Source: Flavobacterium ginsengisoli (GTDB lineage: Bacteria; Bacteroidota; Bacteroidia; Flavobacteriales; Flavobacteriaceae). Taken from it: a DNA stretch of 64,000 bases. Below are positions 20,449 to 30,896 of this stretch, in pieces (position 1 is the stretch's first letter; every line of letters starts with the position of its first letter). A program made the position numbers and the translations under genes. The stretch spans positions 5,252,501-5,316,500 of the forward strand of contig NZ_CP121110.1 in NCBI RefSeq assembly GCF_029625315.1. The letters run 5' to 3'. The notes below the pieces were generated by a model. It made no database searches, was not told where the DNA came from, and was given only the letters and a program-made list of their open reading frames with translations.

Positions 20449-21498
20449 TTATTCAGAAACTGTTATTTCGAACATTTTATCCCAATATTTACCAGTAACG
20501 AAAATAGTTTTAGTTGCAGGATTATATGCAATACCATTTAAAACTTCGGCATTTTTAGCTTTTAATGATTTACGTAAATCTGAAAGATTAAGAATTTTTT
20601 CAACTGCTCCAGATTCTGGATTTACAACTGCAATTGCATCTTTCTGCCAAACATTTGCGTAAAATTTACCGTCAATTAATTCAAGTTCGTTAATCGCTTT
20701 AATTTTTGAACTTCCAGAATATACATTGATATAATCAATTAATTTTTGAGTTGCAGGATCCATTTTCCAGATTTTCTCGGTTCCGTCAGAATGATAGATG
20801 TATTTGTCATCGTGCGTCATTCCCCAACCTTCTATATCTTTATCGTATTTAAATGTTTTTTCTAATTTAAAAGTCTTGGCATCGTAGATGTAACCTGTTT
20901 TTTCCTGCCAAGTCAACTGATATATTTTGCCACCAAAGAAAGTAATTCCTTCTCCAAAATATTCTTTCGGAAGATCAACTTGTTTGATCACTTTTCCTGT
21001 TTTGTAATCTACCTCTCTAAAGTAAGAATCACCTTTTTGTCCTGTACTTTCAAAAAGCCTTCCATCATGAAACTCTAAACCTTCTGTGAAAGCTGTAGTG
21101 TCATGAGGAAAAGTATTTACAATTTTATATTTTAATAATTTAGGCTCAATGTCTGAAACTACTTCAATTCTTTTAGTGGCATCAGAAGAATCTCCACCAA
21201 AATAAACCTTAGCTTTTAGGTATTGATAACCTAATTTTTGATCTATTAATTCAAATCTAAAATTTTCAGTACCTTTTGTACCTCCAACTCTTTTGTCGTT
21301 TACGAAGTAGGCAATGCTGTCAATTTCTTTCGATTTTGGGTTTAAAATTCCAATATTAAGCGCCTCTTTTTGGGTAAGATGAGCAGGAAAAGCAGAATCA
21401 TCGATAGTAAATAAAGAATTTTCACCTTTATTTTTTTCTCCACATCCAATTAATGTGATTCCTAATAAAATGACAGCTAGGAAGTTATATTTTTTCAT
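20449..21498 (-). CDS. Glutaminyl-peptide cyclotransferase (glutamine cyclotransferase family), lipoprotein
   Basis: Converts N-terminal glutamine of peptides to pyroglutamate, by family. 349 aa. The signal peptide has a lipobox (LLGITLIGCGEKN), followed by an Ig-like N-terminal part (about 30-105) and a five-bladed propeller-like glutaminyl cyclase domain with FPHDTTAFTEGLEF, ESTGQKGDSYF, EGWGMTHD, INELELIDGKFYANVWQ and LNGIAYNP. Cell-envelope location. A separate gene facing the hut side; no operon link is evident. Confidence 0.9.
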   Translation of the reverse strand: MKKYNFLAVILLGITLIGCGEKNKGENSLFTIDDSAFPAHLTQKEALNIGILNPKSKEIDSIAYFVNDKRVGGTKGTENFRFELIDQKLGYQYLKAKVYFGGDSSDATKRIEVVSDIEPKLLKYKIVNTFPHDTTAFTEGLEFHDGRLFESTGQKGDSYFREVDYKTGKVIKQVDLPKEYFGEGITFFGGKIYQLTWQEKTGYIYDAKTFKLEKTFKYDKDIEGWGMTHDDKYIYHSDGTEKIWKMDPATQKLIDYINVYSGSSKIKAINELELIDGKFYANVWQKDAIAVVNPESGAVEKILNLSDLRKSLKAKNAEVLNGIAYNPATKTIFVTGKYWDKMFEITVSE

Positions 21499-21554
21499 AG
21501 TTTAAAATTTGAATAAGGCAATATACGACGATATTTTTATTGCTCGCAAAGGTC

Positions 21555-21584
21555 TTGCAAAAATATAAAAAGGTTGTATATTTG
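21555..21584 (+). promoter_or_regulatory. Bacteroidota-type promoter of the SRP RNA
   Basis: TTG at 21555-21557, a 19-bp spacer, then TATATTTG at 21577-21584. This matches the Flavobacterium consensus TTG-N17-20-TAnnTTTG, and the RNA begins about 5 bases after the -7 box. Confidence 0.8.
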
Positions 21585-21587
21585 CAC

Positions 21588-21682
21588 CGGCAAGTCCTAC
21601 ACGACCAGCTCCTGCAGACTCCCCCAGGATGGGAACATAGCAAGGGTACGTGGTTGAGCGGTGCGATGTAGGTCGCTTGCCA
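21588..21682 (+). ncRNA. ffs: Signal recognition particle RNA, small bacterial type
   Basis: The 5' arm GGCAAGTCCTACA pairs with the 3' arm TGTAGGTCGCTTGCC. The apical part CCCCCAGGATGGGAACATAG followed by CAAGGGTA has the GGAA-type tetraloop region and symmetric loop of the SRP domain IV. An eight-T run right after (21683-21690) terminates it. Partner of Ffh in co-translational targeting. The loop sequence differs slightly from the common GGAAGCAGC form. Confidence 0.85.
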
Positions 21683-21862
21683 TTTTTTTTAGAATTTAAT
21701 TAGTTTGCAATCTTCCTTTCAGGAGGATTTTTTTATTTTTGACCCTATCTGAAGTTAGATGTCATTGGTTAAAAGTTAAATTTTGAGCATTAAATATACT
21801 GTTCAAATAAAACCATTTTCCAAAACTCATAACTCATAATTTATAACTTATAACTAAAAAAA

Positions 21863-22667
21863 ATGAGCAAAGTCGTTTTAATTACCGGAGGATCATCAGG
21901 AATTGGAAAATCTATTGGTGAATTTTTACATCAGAAAGGTTTTGTTGTGTACGGAACAAGCAGAAACCCTGAGAAAGTTTTAAATTCAGTTTTTCCTTTG
22001 GTTGCTTTAGATGTTAGAAATTCGGACTCTATTAAAACTGCGGTAGCTAAAATTATTGCAACTTCTGGGAGGTTAGATATTGTAATTAATAATGCTGGAG
22101 TTGGAATTACAGGGCCTTTAGAAGAAATTCCGACAGAAGAAATTAGAAATAATTTTGAAACTAACTTTTTTGGGCCAATTGAAGTTATGAAAGCGGCGTT
22201 GCCACAAATGCGCAAACAAAACTCGGGGCTTATTATTAATATTACGTCGATTGCCGGTTATATGGGACTTCCGTACAGAAGTGTGTATTCTGCGTCGAAA
22301 GGAGCTTTGGAGTTAATTACAGAGGCTTTAAGAATGGAAGTGAAAGCTTTTGGTATCGAAATTACAAATGTTGCACCAGGAGATTTTGCAACCAATATTG
22401 CAAGCAGGGCGTTATCATGCGCCGGTAATTAAAGATTCGGCTTACGAAAAAGTATATGGAGATGTTTTGGCGACAATGAATGATCATGTTGATGCAGGAA
22501 GCAATCCAAATGAAATGGCAGAAGCGGTTTATAAAATCATTCAAACTAAAAAACCTAACGTTCATTACAAAGTAGGCGCTTTTATGCAGAAGTTTTCGAT
22601 TGTTTTAAAACGTGCGCTTCCAGATAAAATGTATGAGAAAATGCTTATGAATCATTATAAGCTATAG
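21863..22667 (+). CDS. Short-chain dehydrogenase/reductase (frameshift at 22400-22405)
   Basis: NAD(P)-dependent oxidoreductase with a Rossmann fold, 267 aa after correction. Motifs: ITGGSSGIGKSIG (cofactor), NNAGVGITG, the catalytic ITSIAGYMGLPYRSVYSASKGA (Ser, Tyr, Lys) and NVAPGDFATNIA. The insertion in GCAAGC lies directly after this last motif; the other frame continues AGRYHAPVIKDSAYEKVY. Substrate unknown. Stand-alone gene between ffs and the aldolase. Confidence 0.88.
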
Positions 22668-22834
22668 AAAAATGTAAAATATACACTTATTTTTAACATA
22701 TAATTTTAAAATGGTTTTAATTTTAAAATCTTTATTGGTATTGATTTTGTAATTTTGCGACTAGATTTCTTTAAAAGAATTTATTTTAAAAGAAATTTAT
22801 AAATACGAACAAACCATTTTTAATTAAACAAATT

Positions 22835-23491
22835 ATGAAATTTTTTATAGACACAGCTAATTTAGCTCAAATTAAAGAAGCACAAGCTTTAGGTGTTTTG
22901 GATGGTGTAACAACTAATCCGTCATTAATGGCAAAAGAAGGAATTACTGGAAAAAACAACATCCTTAAGCATTATGTTGACATTTGCAATCTTGTTGATG
23001 GTGATGTAAGTGCAGAAGTTAACGCTCTTGACTTTGAAGGTATGGTTAAAGAAGGTGAGGAGTTAGCTGAATTACATGAGCAGATTGTTGTAAAACTTCC
23101 TATGACTAAGGAAGGTGTTATGGCGACAAAATATTTTTCTGATAAAGGAATTAAAACTAACGTTACTCTTGTTTTCTCTGTAGGACAAGCACTTTTGGTC
23201 GCAAAAGCTGGAGCAACTTTTGTTTCTCCATTCGTTGGGCGTTTAGATGATATTTCTACTGATGGATTGAATTTGATTCAAGAAATTAGAGAAGTTTACG
23301 ATAACTACGGTTACGAAACTCAAATTTTAGCGACTTCTGTACGTCACACAATGCACATTGTAAACTGTGCTAAAATTGGTGCTGATGTGATGACTGGACC
23401 ACTTTCTGCAATTTACGGTTTATTGAAACACCCATTGACAGATATTGGTTTAGCTCAGTTTGTAGCTGACTTTGAAAAAGGAAATAAATAA
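22835..23491 (+). CDS. fsa: Fructose-6-phosphate aldolase / transaldolase family protein
   Basis: 218 aa, the short form typical of FSA and TalC-type transaldolases. Motifs: [33 protein letters not shown] (Schiff-base Lys) and [25 protein letters not shown]. It either cleaves fructose-6-P to dihydroxyacetone and glyceraldehyde-3-P or acts as transaldolase in the pentose phosphate pathway; family members of both kinds are this short. Cytosolic. Followed by a terminator at 23513. Confidence 0.9.
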   Translation: MKFFIDTANLAQIKEAQALGVLDGVTTNPSLMAKEGITGKNNILKHYVDICNLVDGDVSAEVNALDFEGMVKEGEELAELHEQIVVKLPMTKEGVMATKYFSDKGIKTNVTLVFSVGQALLVAKAGATFVSPFVGRLDDISTDGLNLIQEIREVYDNYGYETQILATSVRHTMHIVNCAKIGADVMTGPLSAIYGLLKHPLTDIGLAQFVADFEKGNK

Positions 23492-23512
23492 TCCTTAAAT
23501 ATTTACAAAATT

Positions 23513-23552
23513 AAAATCGTCTTTTTTCTAATGAGAAAGGACGATTTTTTTT
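23513..23552 (+). terminator. Rho-independent terminator
   Basis: AAAATCGTC (23513-23521) pairs with GACGATTTT (23540-23548), extended by the neighbouring CTTT/AAAG, and followed by a T run. Confidence 0.8.
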
Positions 23553-23582
23553 ACTTTTATATTGAATCTTAAATAGTTAAAT

Positions 23583-24080
23583 ATGAAAGTTGTCTTATTT
23601 ATGTTGTCGTTTTTTGTTGCGAGCTTTTCTGTAAACGCACAGGCCGCTAAAGTTATTACTTCAGTAAATGAAGCGGGAGATGTTGCTACTTATGAGCTGG
23701 ATTGTTCTGTAAAATTTCAAACTCTAGCTAAAGGGCTTCGTTATAATATTACGAGGCATGAATTTAAAGGGCCAGAACTAAAAAACAGCTATCGTCTTTT
23801 GCTTGTAATGGATGGATTTTACTCGAAAACATTAAATAGTGAGATGACGATTTCTGCAGTTTTAAGTGATGGCACCAAAATAGAGGCTAGAAAAACGATA
23901 GAAGATGATGGCTTTTTTGATGGAGCTTGCACTTTAAAAATAAAAGATCCTCAAGCGCTTTTAAATGCCGATATAGACAAAGTAATAGTTCACGCGGATA
24001 AAGATGTCGTTTATTCTTTAACAGCGCAAAATAAGGCTGTTTTTAAGAAAAACTTGAGTAATATTATTAATGCTAAATAA
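23583..24080 (+). CDS. Small secreted protein of unknown function
   Basis: 165 aa. The signal peptide (MKVVLFMLSFFVASFSVNAQA) is followed by a soluble domain with no motif I recognise. Predicted periplasmic. It has its own start after the fsa terminator and is followed by a CTAAGATTCTGAGATGC-type repeat and a strong hairpin. Confidence 0.7.
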   Translation: MKVVLFMLSFFVASFSVNAQAAKVITSVNEAGDVATYELDCSVKFQTLAKGLRYNITRHEFKGPELKNSYRLLLVMDGFYSKTLNSEMTISAVLSDGTKIEARKTIEDDGFFDGACTLKIKDPQALLNADIDKVIVHADKDVVYSLTAQNKAVFKKNLSNIINAK

Positions 24081-24136
24081 AAGTTGCTAAGATTCTGAGA
24101 TGCTAAGGCTTTAAGTTATTTCTTCTTTGAATAAAA

Positions 24137-24179
24137 AAAAAATCCAAATTCCAGTTTTAAAATTGGAATTTGGATTTTT
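24137..24179. terminator. Bidirectional terminator
   Basis: AAAAATCCAAATTCCA (24137-24152) pairs with TTGGAATTTGGATTTTT (24163-24179). Lies between the secreted-protein gene (+) and the MFS gene (-). Confidence 0.8.
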
Positions 24180-24201
24180 ATATATTGGAGTTTTTTAATT
24201 T

Positions 24202-25672
24202 TTAGTGTCCGCCGCCAGCACTTTCTATGTGACTGATACCTTGTCTTTTTAAGATTTTAGGACAGTAGAAACCATAGAATCCTAAATATGCAAAACCGAT
24301 AAGAGGTACAATGTAAGAGAAGTGAGTGTAAGTGATGCCGAAAATTCCACCTGGATTTGTTGCGTCTAAATCACAGATACTTCCTTGCACTAATGGAATT
24401 ACTCCACCACCAAGAATCATCATGATTAAGAAAGAAGATGCTTTTCCTGTATTTTTTCCTAATCCTGCAATAGCTAAATCGAAGATTGAAGGCCACATAA
24501 TTGATAAGAATAATCCGCCAGAGATAAAGAAGAATTTAGCAATTTCTGGGTTTGGCCAAACTAAACCTAATACCATCATAGTTAATCCTGAAATTCCGAA
24601 AAGCATTAATGTTTTTCCTGCGTTTTTACCACCAACAAAACTTACAGCGATAAACAGCAAAATCCAAAATGGGTAGATGTAAAATGAAGAAACGTCGTGA
24701 GCGACAAAGATGTTTGCGCCAATAATTACTCCAAATGCAGCAAGCAGGAACAATAAATTTAAGTGCAGTATTTACCAAGTTTGAAGTATTGAACACGTTT
24801 GCTCCACCATTCCAACGACCGATCATTAAACTACCCCAGTAAAGCGCAATAAACGGTGCAACAGCGTCTTCTAAGATGTTTCCGAATTCGTGAGTGTGTA
24901 ATAACGCAGGTAAATTACTGATGATTGTTACTTCAGTTCCTACATAAATAAAAATTCCTAACATACCCAAGTATAATTGCGGATAGTCAAGAATGTTGAA
25001 TTTACTGTGTTTGTCTTTTATTATAGCTTCTTCTTCTTTTACAGGATCTTCGATTTTTGAGAAATTCATAAATACTGCAACAGCAATAAATGCAAGACCT
25101 AAGATGATGAAAGGCAATTTAATATCTTCTAGTGAAAGAGCCGTTTTTTTGTTATCTCCCATTCCGAATAAAGCGATACCTAATAAGATTGCTCCAATTG
25201 TTGTTCCAAAAGAGTTGATTCCACCTGCAAGAGTTAAACGGTGTGCTCCAGTTTCCGGACTTCCCATTTTAATCGCCAAAGGATTGGCAACAATTTGTTG
25301 AATAGAAAAGCCTAAACCAACTGTAAATAAAGCTGTTAAAAAGAAAGGGAAGCTCTCGATTGTTGCAGCTGGAATGAATAAGAATGAACCTACAGCTGAT
25401 AAAATTAATCCTGCAGATAATGTTCTTTTGTAGCCATATTTTTGTAAAATATCTACTTTTAAAGAAACGATAAAGAATATAATTGATCCAACAAAATAAG
25501 CGACATAGAAAGCCCAAGCTACTAATTGAGATTGTACTTGCGATAGCGTAAATACTTTTTTGAATACTGGAATCAGGATGTCGTTAGCAGAACCAACAAA
25601 ACCCCAAAAGAAGAAGACGATTATCAAAGAGATAAATTGCCCCCATTTGGTTTGAACATTTTCTGAACTCAT
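24202..25672 (-). CDS. FucP/NagP-like sugar MFS transporter of the chitin locus (frameshift at 24740-24745)
   Basis: Inner-membrane proton:sugar symporter of the fucose permease (FHS) family, 489 aa after correction, 12 helices expected. N-terminal FFFWGFVGSANDILIPVFKK and FSIQQIVANPLAIKMGSPE are typical of the FucP/NagP/glucose-galactose group. The insertion in GCAAGC (plus strand) splits it at ALKFIVP/AAFGVIIGANIF. Given the chitinase, hexosaminidase and NagB genes nearby, N-acetylglucosamine is the likely substrate (inference from context). It is followed on the same strand, upstream of its start, by the LytTR/LytS regulators. Confidence 0.87.
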
Positions 25673-25844
25673 AATAATAAGGTTAATTTTTTATTTTATT
25701 GTTTTTTGAAGACCGTAAATATATTTGTTAGGATTATCAAAAAAATAAAAAGGTATAAATAATGTTAAATTTAAACCAACGGCTATGTTTTTTCAACAAA
25801 GTGTTAATTTTAACCTACTTAGAAAATGTAATTCGTAATTATAT

Positions 25845-26546
25845 TTATTCCAATATCTTATTTTTAACTTCTTTACTGTAGTTTCTGCCTATTGGAATGT
25901 TGTAAGATTGTATTTGAACACGGTTTCCTTCTATAGATTTTACCTTGTTTAGTGCAATTACATAAGATTTATGAATTCTAAGGAAGCGATCTGCAGGTAA
26001 TTCTTCTGATAATGATGTAAGAGATTTATGAGTAATATATGTCTTATCTGGTGTGACTACTTTTATATATTCTTTCATTCCTTCAACAAACAAAATTTCC
26101 TCAATATTAATTTTCATCATTTTTTTATCGACTTTAATAAAAATATGAGAATCTCCTTTTGAAGTTTCGACTTTAATATTGTTTTTGAGATTGTATTCGG
26201 TGGTAATTTTATTGATGCATTTTATGAATCTTGGTAACGGAATAGGTTTTACCAAATAATCTAATACATCCAAATCATAACTTTCAGCAACAAATTCTCT
26301 AAAAGCGGTTGTAATGATGACTTTGGTTTTGTTTTCGATAAGGCTAATAAGCTCAAAACCGGTCATCATAGGCATGTTAATATCTAAAAAGACAGCATCA
26401 ACAGGTGTACTGTTAATAAAATCGAGTGCCTCTAAAGAGTTATTGAATGTTGCTATAACTTCAAAATCTGTAAAATTGGTAAAATAATTTTGCAGGACCT
26501 TGATAGCTAAAGGCTCATCATCAATTAACACGCATTTAATCTTCAT
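25845..26546 (-). CDS. LytTR-family response regulator
   Basis: 233 aa. The N-terminal receiver domain has IDDEPLAIK and the phosphoacceptor Asp in AVFLDINMPMM near residue 54; the Lys is in YLVKPIPLPRF. The C-terminal LytTR DNA-binding domain (about 130-230) has IEEILFVEGMKEYIKV and RFLRIHKSYVIALNKV. The start codon overlaps the end of the LytS-type kinase gene by 11 bp, so they are co-translated. Its position beside the divergent SusC promoter suggests it controls the chitin genes. Confidence 0.93.
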   Translation of the reverse strand: MKIKCVLIDDEPLAIKVLQNYFTNFTDFEVIATFNNSLEALDFINSTPVDAVFLDINMPMMTGFELISLIENKTKVIITTAFREFVAESYDLDVLDYLVKPIPLPRFIKCINKITTEYNLKNNIKVETSKGDSHIFIKVDKKMMKINIEEILFVEGMKEYIKVVTPDKTYITHKSLTSLSEELPADRFLRIHKSYVIALNKVKSIEGNRVQIQSYNIPIGRNYSKEVKNKILE

Positions 26547-27588
26547 TATATGTAGGTATTTGTAATCGGATTATGTAGAAATTTAGCTTGGTTTGTTGTT
26601 TAAGGCGGAAATTGCTTCTGTAAATTAGTTTCAGTCTTTTTTTCGTATTAACCAAACCAATTCCTCTTTTCGGATTATGATTTTGTGAAATTACAAAATT
26701 ATTTAAGATTTCAAAATCGAGTATTTTATTGTCTGTAACTTTACAATTGATCTTTATTTTTAAATTTTTGTTGTTTAGACCTCCATGTTTAAAAGCATTT
26801 TCGACCAAAGAAATGAAAATTAATGGCGGTACAACAACATCGTCAATATTAGATTCTAGATTTATGGTGACTTCGACATTTTCAAAACGAAGCTTTTCTA
26901 TTTCAATATAGTTCTGGATATAGTCGATTTCTTTTATTAACGGAACAAATTTGGTTCCTTTAACATCATATAAAACATACTCCATCAAATTAGAAAGCTT
27001 TATAATTACATCAGGAACTTTCTTTGATGATTCTAACGATAAAGCATACAAATTGTTTAGCGTGTTGAAGAAAAAATGGGGTTGAATCTGGTTTTCAAGA
27101 TACTTAAGTTTAATCTTAAATTGGTTTTCTCGTAAAGATCTGTTTCTTTCTCGCTCTCTTAGCCAAGTTAAGGTAAGATAAATTGATGATGCCATTGCTA
27201 AGACATACAATTCTCCGATACAAACAGCAACAATGTGATTGATCTCAAAAGGATGATATTCTCTATTAGCTTCAGGCCATATATTTTCTGATATTATATA
27301 GTAGGTTAGAGCTGTTTTTAGAAGATATATCACAAATAGACTCAACAGAAGTAAAAAAGTATACATAATATACTTTTGTTTGAGTACATATCTTGGAACC
27401 AAAACAAATAAATTCAAATAAACTAAAGGAATAACCAAAGAGAATTCAATTAAGTTTGATTTGAATGCATAAGGATAATCATTAAAGTAAGCGCCCCATC
27501 TTAAAAAGTTTAAAGTAAAATAAACTCCCCAAAACCAGACATGATTTTGCAGTTTGATATCAAATTTAACTTTTCGTATTTCTTTCAA
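26536..27588 (-). CDS. LytS-type (His_kinase) sensor histidine kinase
   Basis: 350 aa. Four hydrophobic segments in the first 150 residues form the membrane sensor. The coiled linker LTWLRERERNRSLRENQF leads to the His_kinase domain with QIQPHFFFNTLNN (phosphoacceptor His) and an ATP-binding region with ISLVENAFKHG and GIGLVNTKKRL. It has no large periplasmic sensor domain, so signal input is through or within the membrane. Partner of the overlapping LytTR regulator. The gene is divergent from SusC (275 bp apart). Confidence 0.92.
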   Translation of the reverse strand: MKEIRKVKFDIKLQNHVWFWGVYFTLNFLRWGAYFNDYPYAFKSNLIEFSLVIPLVYLNLFVLVPRYVLKQKYIMYTFLLLLSLFVIYLLKTALTYYIISENIWPEANREYHPFEINHIVAVCIGELYVLAMASSIYLTLTWLRERERNRSLRENQFKIKLKYLENQIQPHFFFNTLNNLYALSLESSKKVPDVIIKLSNLMEYVLYDVKGTKFVPLIKEIDYIQNYIEIEKLRFENVEVTINLESNIDDVVVPPLIFISLVENAFKHGGLNNKNLKIKINCKVTDNKILDFEILNNFVISQNHNPKRGIGLVNTKKRLKLIYRSNFRLKQQTKLNFYIIRLQIPTYNED

Positions 27589-27863
27589 TTGATTCTAAGT
27601 TGTTTGAGAATTTTAGTTTTTCTTAACAGTATTTAAATAATGTGCAACTTTAAACAATTAACTGGTAAATGACAATTTTTTTGCAAAAAATTTCCAAAAA
27701 AAAGGATATTGGTGCTTATTTTTTGTATTAGAACGTTTTCGTAAAGCGTATTATTGAATAATTTATGTCGTTCGTTTAAATTTTGTTGCTGTTGGTTTAA
27801 TTTATTTTTTTTAACAATGCCTTAAGAATAATTTTACATCATAACTAACAAAATAAAATAAAC

Positions 27864-30800
27864 ATGAAAAAAATTTTCTTAATCTTTATGATTGTTTTTA
27901 CGGCGCAAGTTTCGCTTGCTCAAGTAAAAAGTGTCAAGGGTGTGATTACAGATTCTGATGGGATGCCATTACCAGGGGCTTCTGTTGCTGTACAAGGAGG
28001 TCAAAAGGGAACAACTACCGATTTTGACGGATTGTACACTATCGAAGTTCAAAAGGGTCAAAGTTTAGTTTTTACTTATGTAGGACTTGAAACTCAAACT
28101 ATAGTTGTAGGAGATCTTGCTACAATTAATGTGAAGATGGTTGCAGTTGCATCAAATGCTTTGAATGAAGTTGTTGTAACTTCTTTAGGTCTTAAGAAGT
28201 CTAAAAAATCATTGACTTATGCTACTCAAGAATTAAAAGGAGAAGAATTAGTTCGAGTAAAAGATGCAAACGTTATCAATACTATTGCAGGTAAAGTTGC
28301 TGGTGTTGCTGTTACTAAAAGTGCTGGTGGTACTGGTGGTTCTACAAAAGTAGTAATTCGTGGTAACTCATCTATTATGAATAGCCAGCCATTATATGTA
28401 ATTGATGGTATTCCGATGTATAATGGATCTTCAAGCCAACCAAATGGTACTTTTGGAGATACAAATGGTGGTAACCGTGATGGTGGTGATGTAATCTCTC
28501 TTGTAAATCCTGATGATTATGAAAGTATGACAGTATTAAAAGGTGCTGCAGCTTCTGTATTATATGGTTCTCAAGGAGCAAATGGTGTAATTTTGCTTTC
28601 TTCTAAAAAAGTAAAAGAAGGAAAAGGTAATTTTACAGCTTCATCTGTAACTACATTCGAAAATGCGACTTACTTGCCAAAATTCCAAACAGAGTACAAT
28701 AGTACTGGAGCAAAAGAAAACACAAAAGATCACGTAAAAGATTTTTTTGACACAGGTGTAACTCAAATTACTTCTTTCGGATTTACAACTGGTTCACCAA
28801 CTGCTACAACTAGCATTACTTATGCTAACACTTCTTCTTCTGGAATTATGCCAGGAAACGGTTTGAAGAAAAATAACTTTGGTATCCGTCAAACAGGAAA
28901 ATTCTTTAATGATAAATTAACCGTTTCTGCAGATGGAAAATATACTACTCAAACTATTGACAACAGACCGCTAAGTGGACTTAACTTCAACCCATTAACA
29001 GGTGTTTATTTAATGCCAAGAGGAAATGGAAATGACTTTAATTACTATAAAAACAATTTTGAAGTTTTTGATCCAGTTAGAAACTTAAATGTTCAAAACT
29101 TCCCAGTAATTAATGAATATATTCAAAACCCGTATTGGTTAATCAACAGAGCTAAATCTGAAGATAAAAACAACTTCTTTAACGGATCTTTAGCCTTAGA
29201 TTATAAAGCGAATAACTGGTTAAATATTACAGCAAGATATAGCTATAATAGAATCGAAAGCATTTTTGATAAAAAAATCTACGCAACTACTTCTGAAATT
29301 ATTGCGGCTCCAACAGGAACTTATATCAACATTGGTACATTAAGTACTCAGCGTTATGGAGATTTAATTGCAAGAGTAAATACAGATTTTAGTGAAGATT
29401 TCTCTTTTAATGCTGTTCTTGGTACAAGTATAAATAATACTATGGCTAACCAACAAACAATCTTAAACTCAGGAACAAATAATGGTGGATTAGTTAACAC
29501 AAACTGGTTTACTTTAGGAAACTTCGTTAACAATAAAGCAAATCAACAAGTTTCAGGTTCTAACAGAGAAGTACAATCTGTATTTGCATCTGCATCACTT
29601 GGATATAAAGGTATGTTGTATTTAGATTTAACAGGTAGAAATGACTGGTCGTCTACATTAGTTAATACAGGAAATGGTTCTTACTTCTATCCATCTGTTG
29701 GTTTAACAGGAATCATTAGTGAAATGGCTACAATGCCAGAGTGGATTAATTTTGGTAAAGTGAGAGGATCTTATGCACAAGTTGGTAACGACATTAACGC
29801 TTTCGTAACTTCTCCTAGATATACAATCCTTGGAGGGCAGTTTATTGCGCCAAGAGTTGGACCAAGACCAGGAGAAACATTAAAACCAGAATTAAAATCA
29901 GAGTACGAAATTGGTACTGAATGGAGACTGTTTAACAATAGATTAGGTTTTGAATTCTCTTACTATAATTCAGAAACTAAAAACCAATATGTTGAAGTTC
30001 CAGCGCCTTCTACAAACCCTTACGGATATACTAACTATGCATTTAATGCCGCAAGTATTGCTAACCAAGGTATCGAGATTGTGTTAAATGGTAAAATTAT
30101 TCAAGGAGATAAATTTTCTTGGGATACTACAGTAAACTATTCTCATAATAAAAATACAGTTAAAGAACTTCCAGAAGAATTAGGAGGACGTGTAATATTG
30201 ACAGATCCAGGATCTAATGCATATAGATTCTCATTAGTAGAAGGAAGACCATTTGGAGTTATTGAAGCTTACACTTTAGTTAGAGATGCTCAAGGAAGAC
30301 TTCTTCTAGACGATCAAGGTAAACCACAAGTTGATCAGAACTTTAAAGAAGTAGGTAATGCTAATCCTGATTTCATGTTAGGTTGGTCTAACACTTTCAA
30401 ATTCGGATCTTTCTTTGCAAATGTTTTAGTTGACGGAAGATTTGGAGGAAGTGTAATGAGTATGACTCAAGCTTTAAATGATTCTTATGGAGTTTCTAAA
30501 GCTTTTGGAGATGCTAAAAATGCTGGTGGTGTTACAGTTAATGCAATTGCAGCAGATGGAGTTACTCCAGTTAATAAAATTTCTGCAGAAGATTACTACG
30601 GAACAGTTGGTGGTAGAAGTGGAGCTTTAGCTGAATATGTTTACAAAGCAACAAACGTTAGCTTAAGAGAACTTTCTGTAGGATATACATTTAACCCTAA
30701 AGCAGTTCCATTCATTCAAAATGCAAGTATTTCTTTAATTGCTAGAAACTTATTCTTTTTCTACAAAGACGCACCGTTTGATCCAAATGTTGCTTTAAGT

Positions 30801-30884
30801 ACAGGTCAAGGTTTACAAGGTGTTGACATTTTCGGATTGCCAACAACTAGAAGTATCGGTCTTAATTTAAACGTTACATTTTAA
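27864..30884 (+). CDS. SusC/RagA-type TonB-dependent outer-membrane transporter, chitin locus
   Basis: 1006 aa. Signal peptide to AQVKS, then a carboxypeptidase-regulatory-like domain ([20 protein letters not shown], about 24-95), a plug domain ([40 protein letters not shown]) and a C-terminal barrel ending in LNLNVTF. It imports chitooligosaccharides with the SusD partner, powered by TonB. It starts the operon SusC-SusD-NagB-GH20 with a 12-bp gap to SusD. The AT-rich 275-bp upstream region holds a TAATTTTA box near 27827-27834 that resembles the -7 element. Confidence 0.93.
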   Translation: MKKIFLIFMIVFTAQVSLAQVKSVKGVITDSDGMPLPGASVAVQGGQKGTTTDFDGLYTIEVQKGQSLVFTYVGLETQTIVVGDLATINVKMVAVASNALNEVVVTSLGLKKSKKSLTYATQELKGEELVRVKDANVINTIAGKVAGVAVTKSAGGTGGSTKVVIRGNSSIMNSQPLYVIDGIPMYNGSSSQPNGTFGDTNGGNRDGGDVISLVNPDDYESMTVLKGAAASVLYGSQGANGVILLSSKKVKEGKGNFTASSVTTFENATYLPKFQTEYNSTGAKENTKDHVKDFFDTGVTQITSFGFTTGSPTATTSITYANTSSSGIMPGNGLKKNNFGIRQTGKFFNDKLTVSADGKYTTQTIDNRPLSGLNFNPLTGVYLMPRGNGNDFNYYKNNFEVFDPVRNLNVQNFPVINEYIQNPYWLINRAKSEDKNNFFNGSLALDYKANNWLNITARYSYNRIESIFDKKIYATTSEIIAAPTGTYINIGTLSTQRYGDLIARVNTDFSEDFSFNAVLGTSINNTMANQQTILNSGTNNGGLVNTNWFTLGNFVNNKANQQVSGSNREVQSVFASASLGYKGMLYLDLTGRNDWSSTLVNTGNGSYFYPSVGLTGIISEMATMPEWINFGKVRGSYAQVGNDINAFVTSPRYTILGGQFIAPRVGPRPGETLKPELKSEYEIGTEWRLFNNRLGFEFSYYNSETKNQYVEVPAPSTNPYGYTNYAFNAASIANQGIEIVLNGKIIQGDKFSWDTTVNYSHNKNTVKELPEELGGRVILTDPGSNAYRFSLVEGRPFGVIEAYTLVRDAQGRLLLDDQGKPQVDQNFKEVGNANPDFMLGWSNTFKFGSFFANVLVDGRFGGSVMSMTQALNDSYGVSKAFGDAKNAGGVTVNAIAADGVTPVNKISAEDYYGTVGGRSGALAEYVYKATNVSLRELSVGYTFNPKAVPFIQNASISLIARNLFFFYKDAPFDPNVALSTGQGLQGVDIFGLPTTRSIGLNLNVTF

Positions 30885-30896
30885 TAAAAAAACATC

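Noticed and set aside
21588..21682. Riboswitch or tRNA reading of the SRP RNA region
   Set aside because: No anticodon or T-arm; the domain IV-like loop and end pairing fit SRP RNA.
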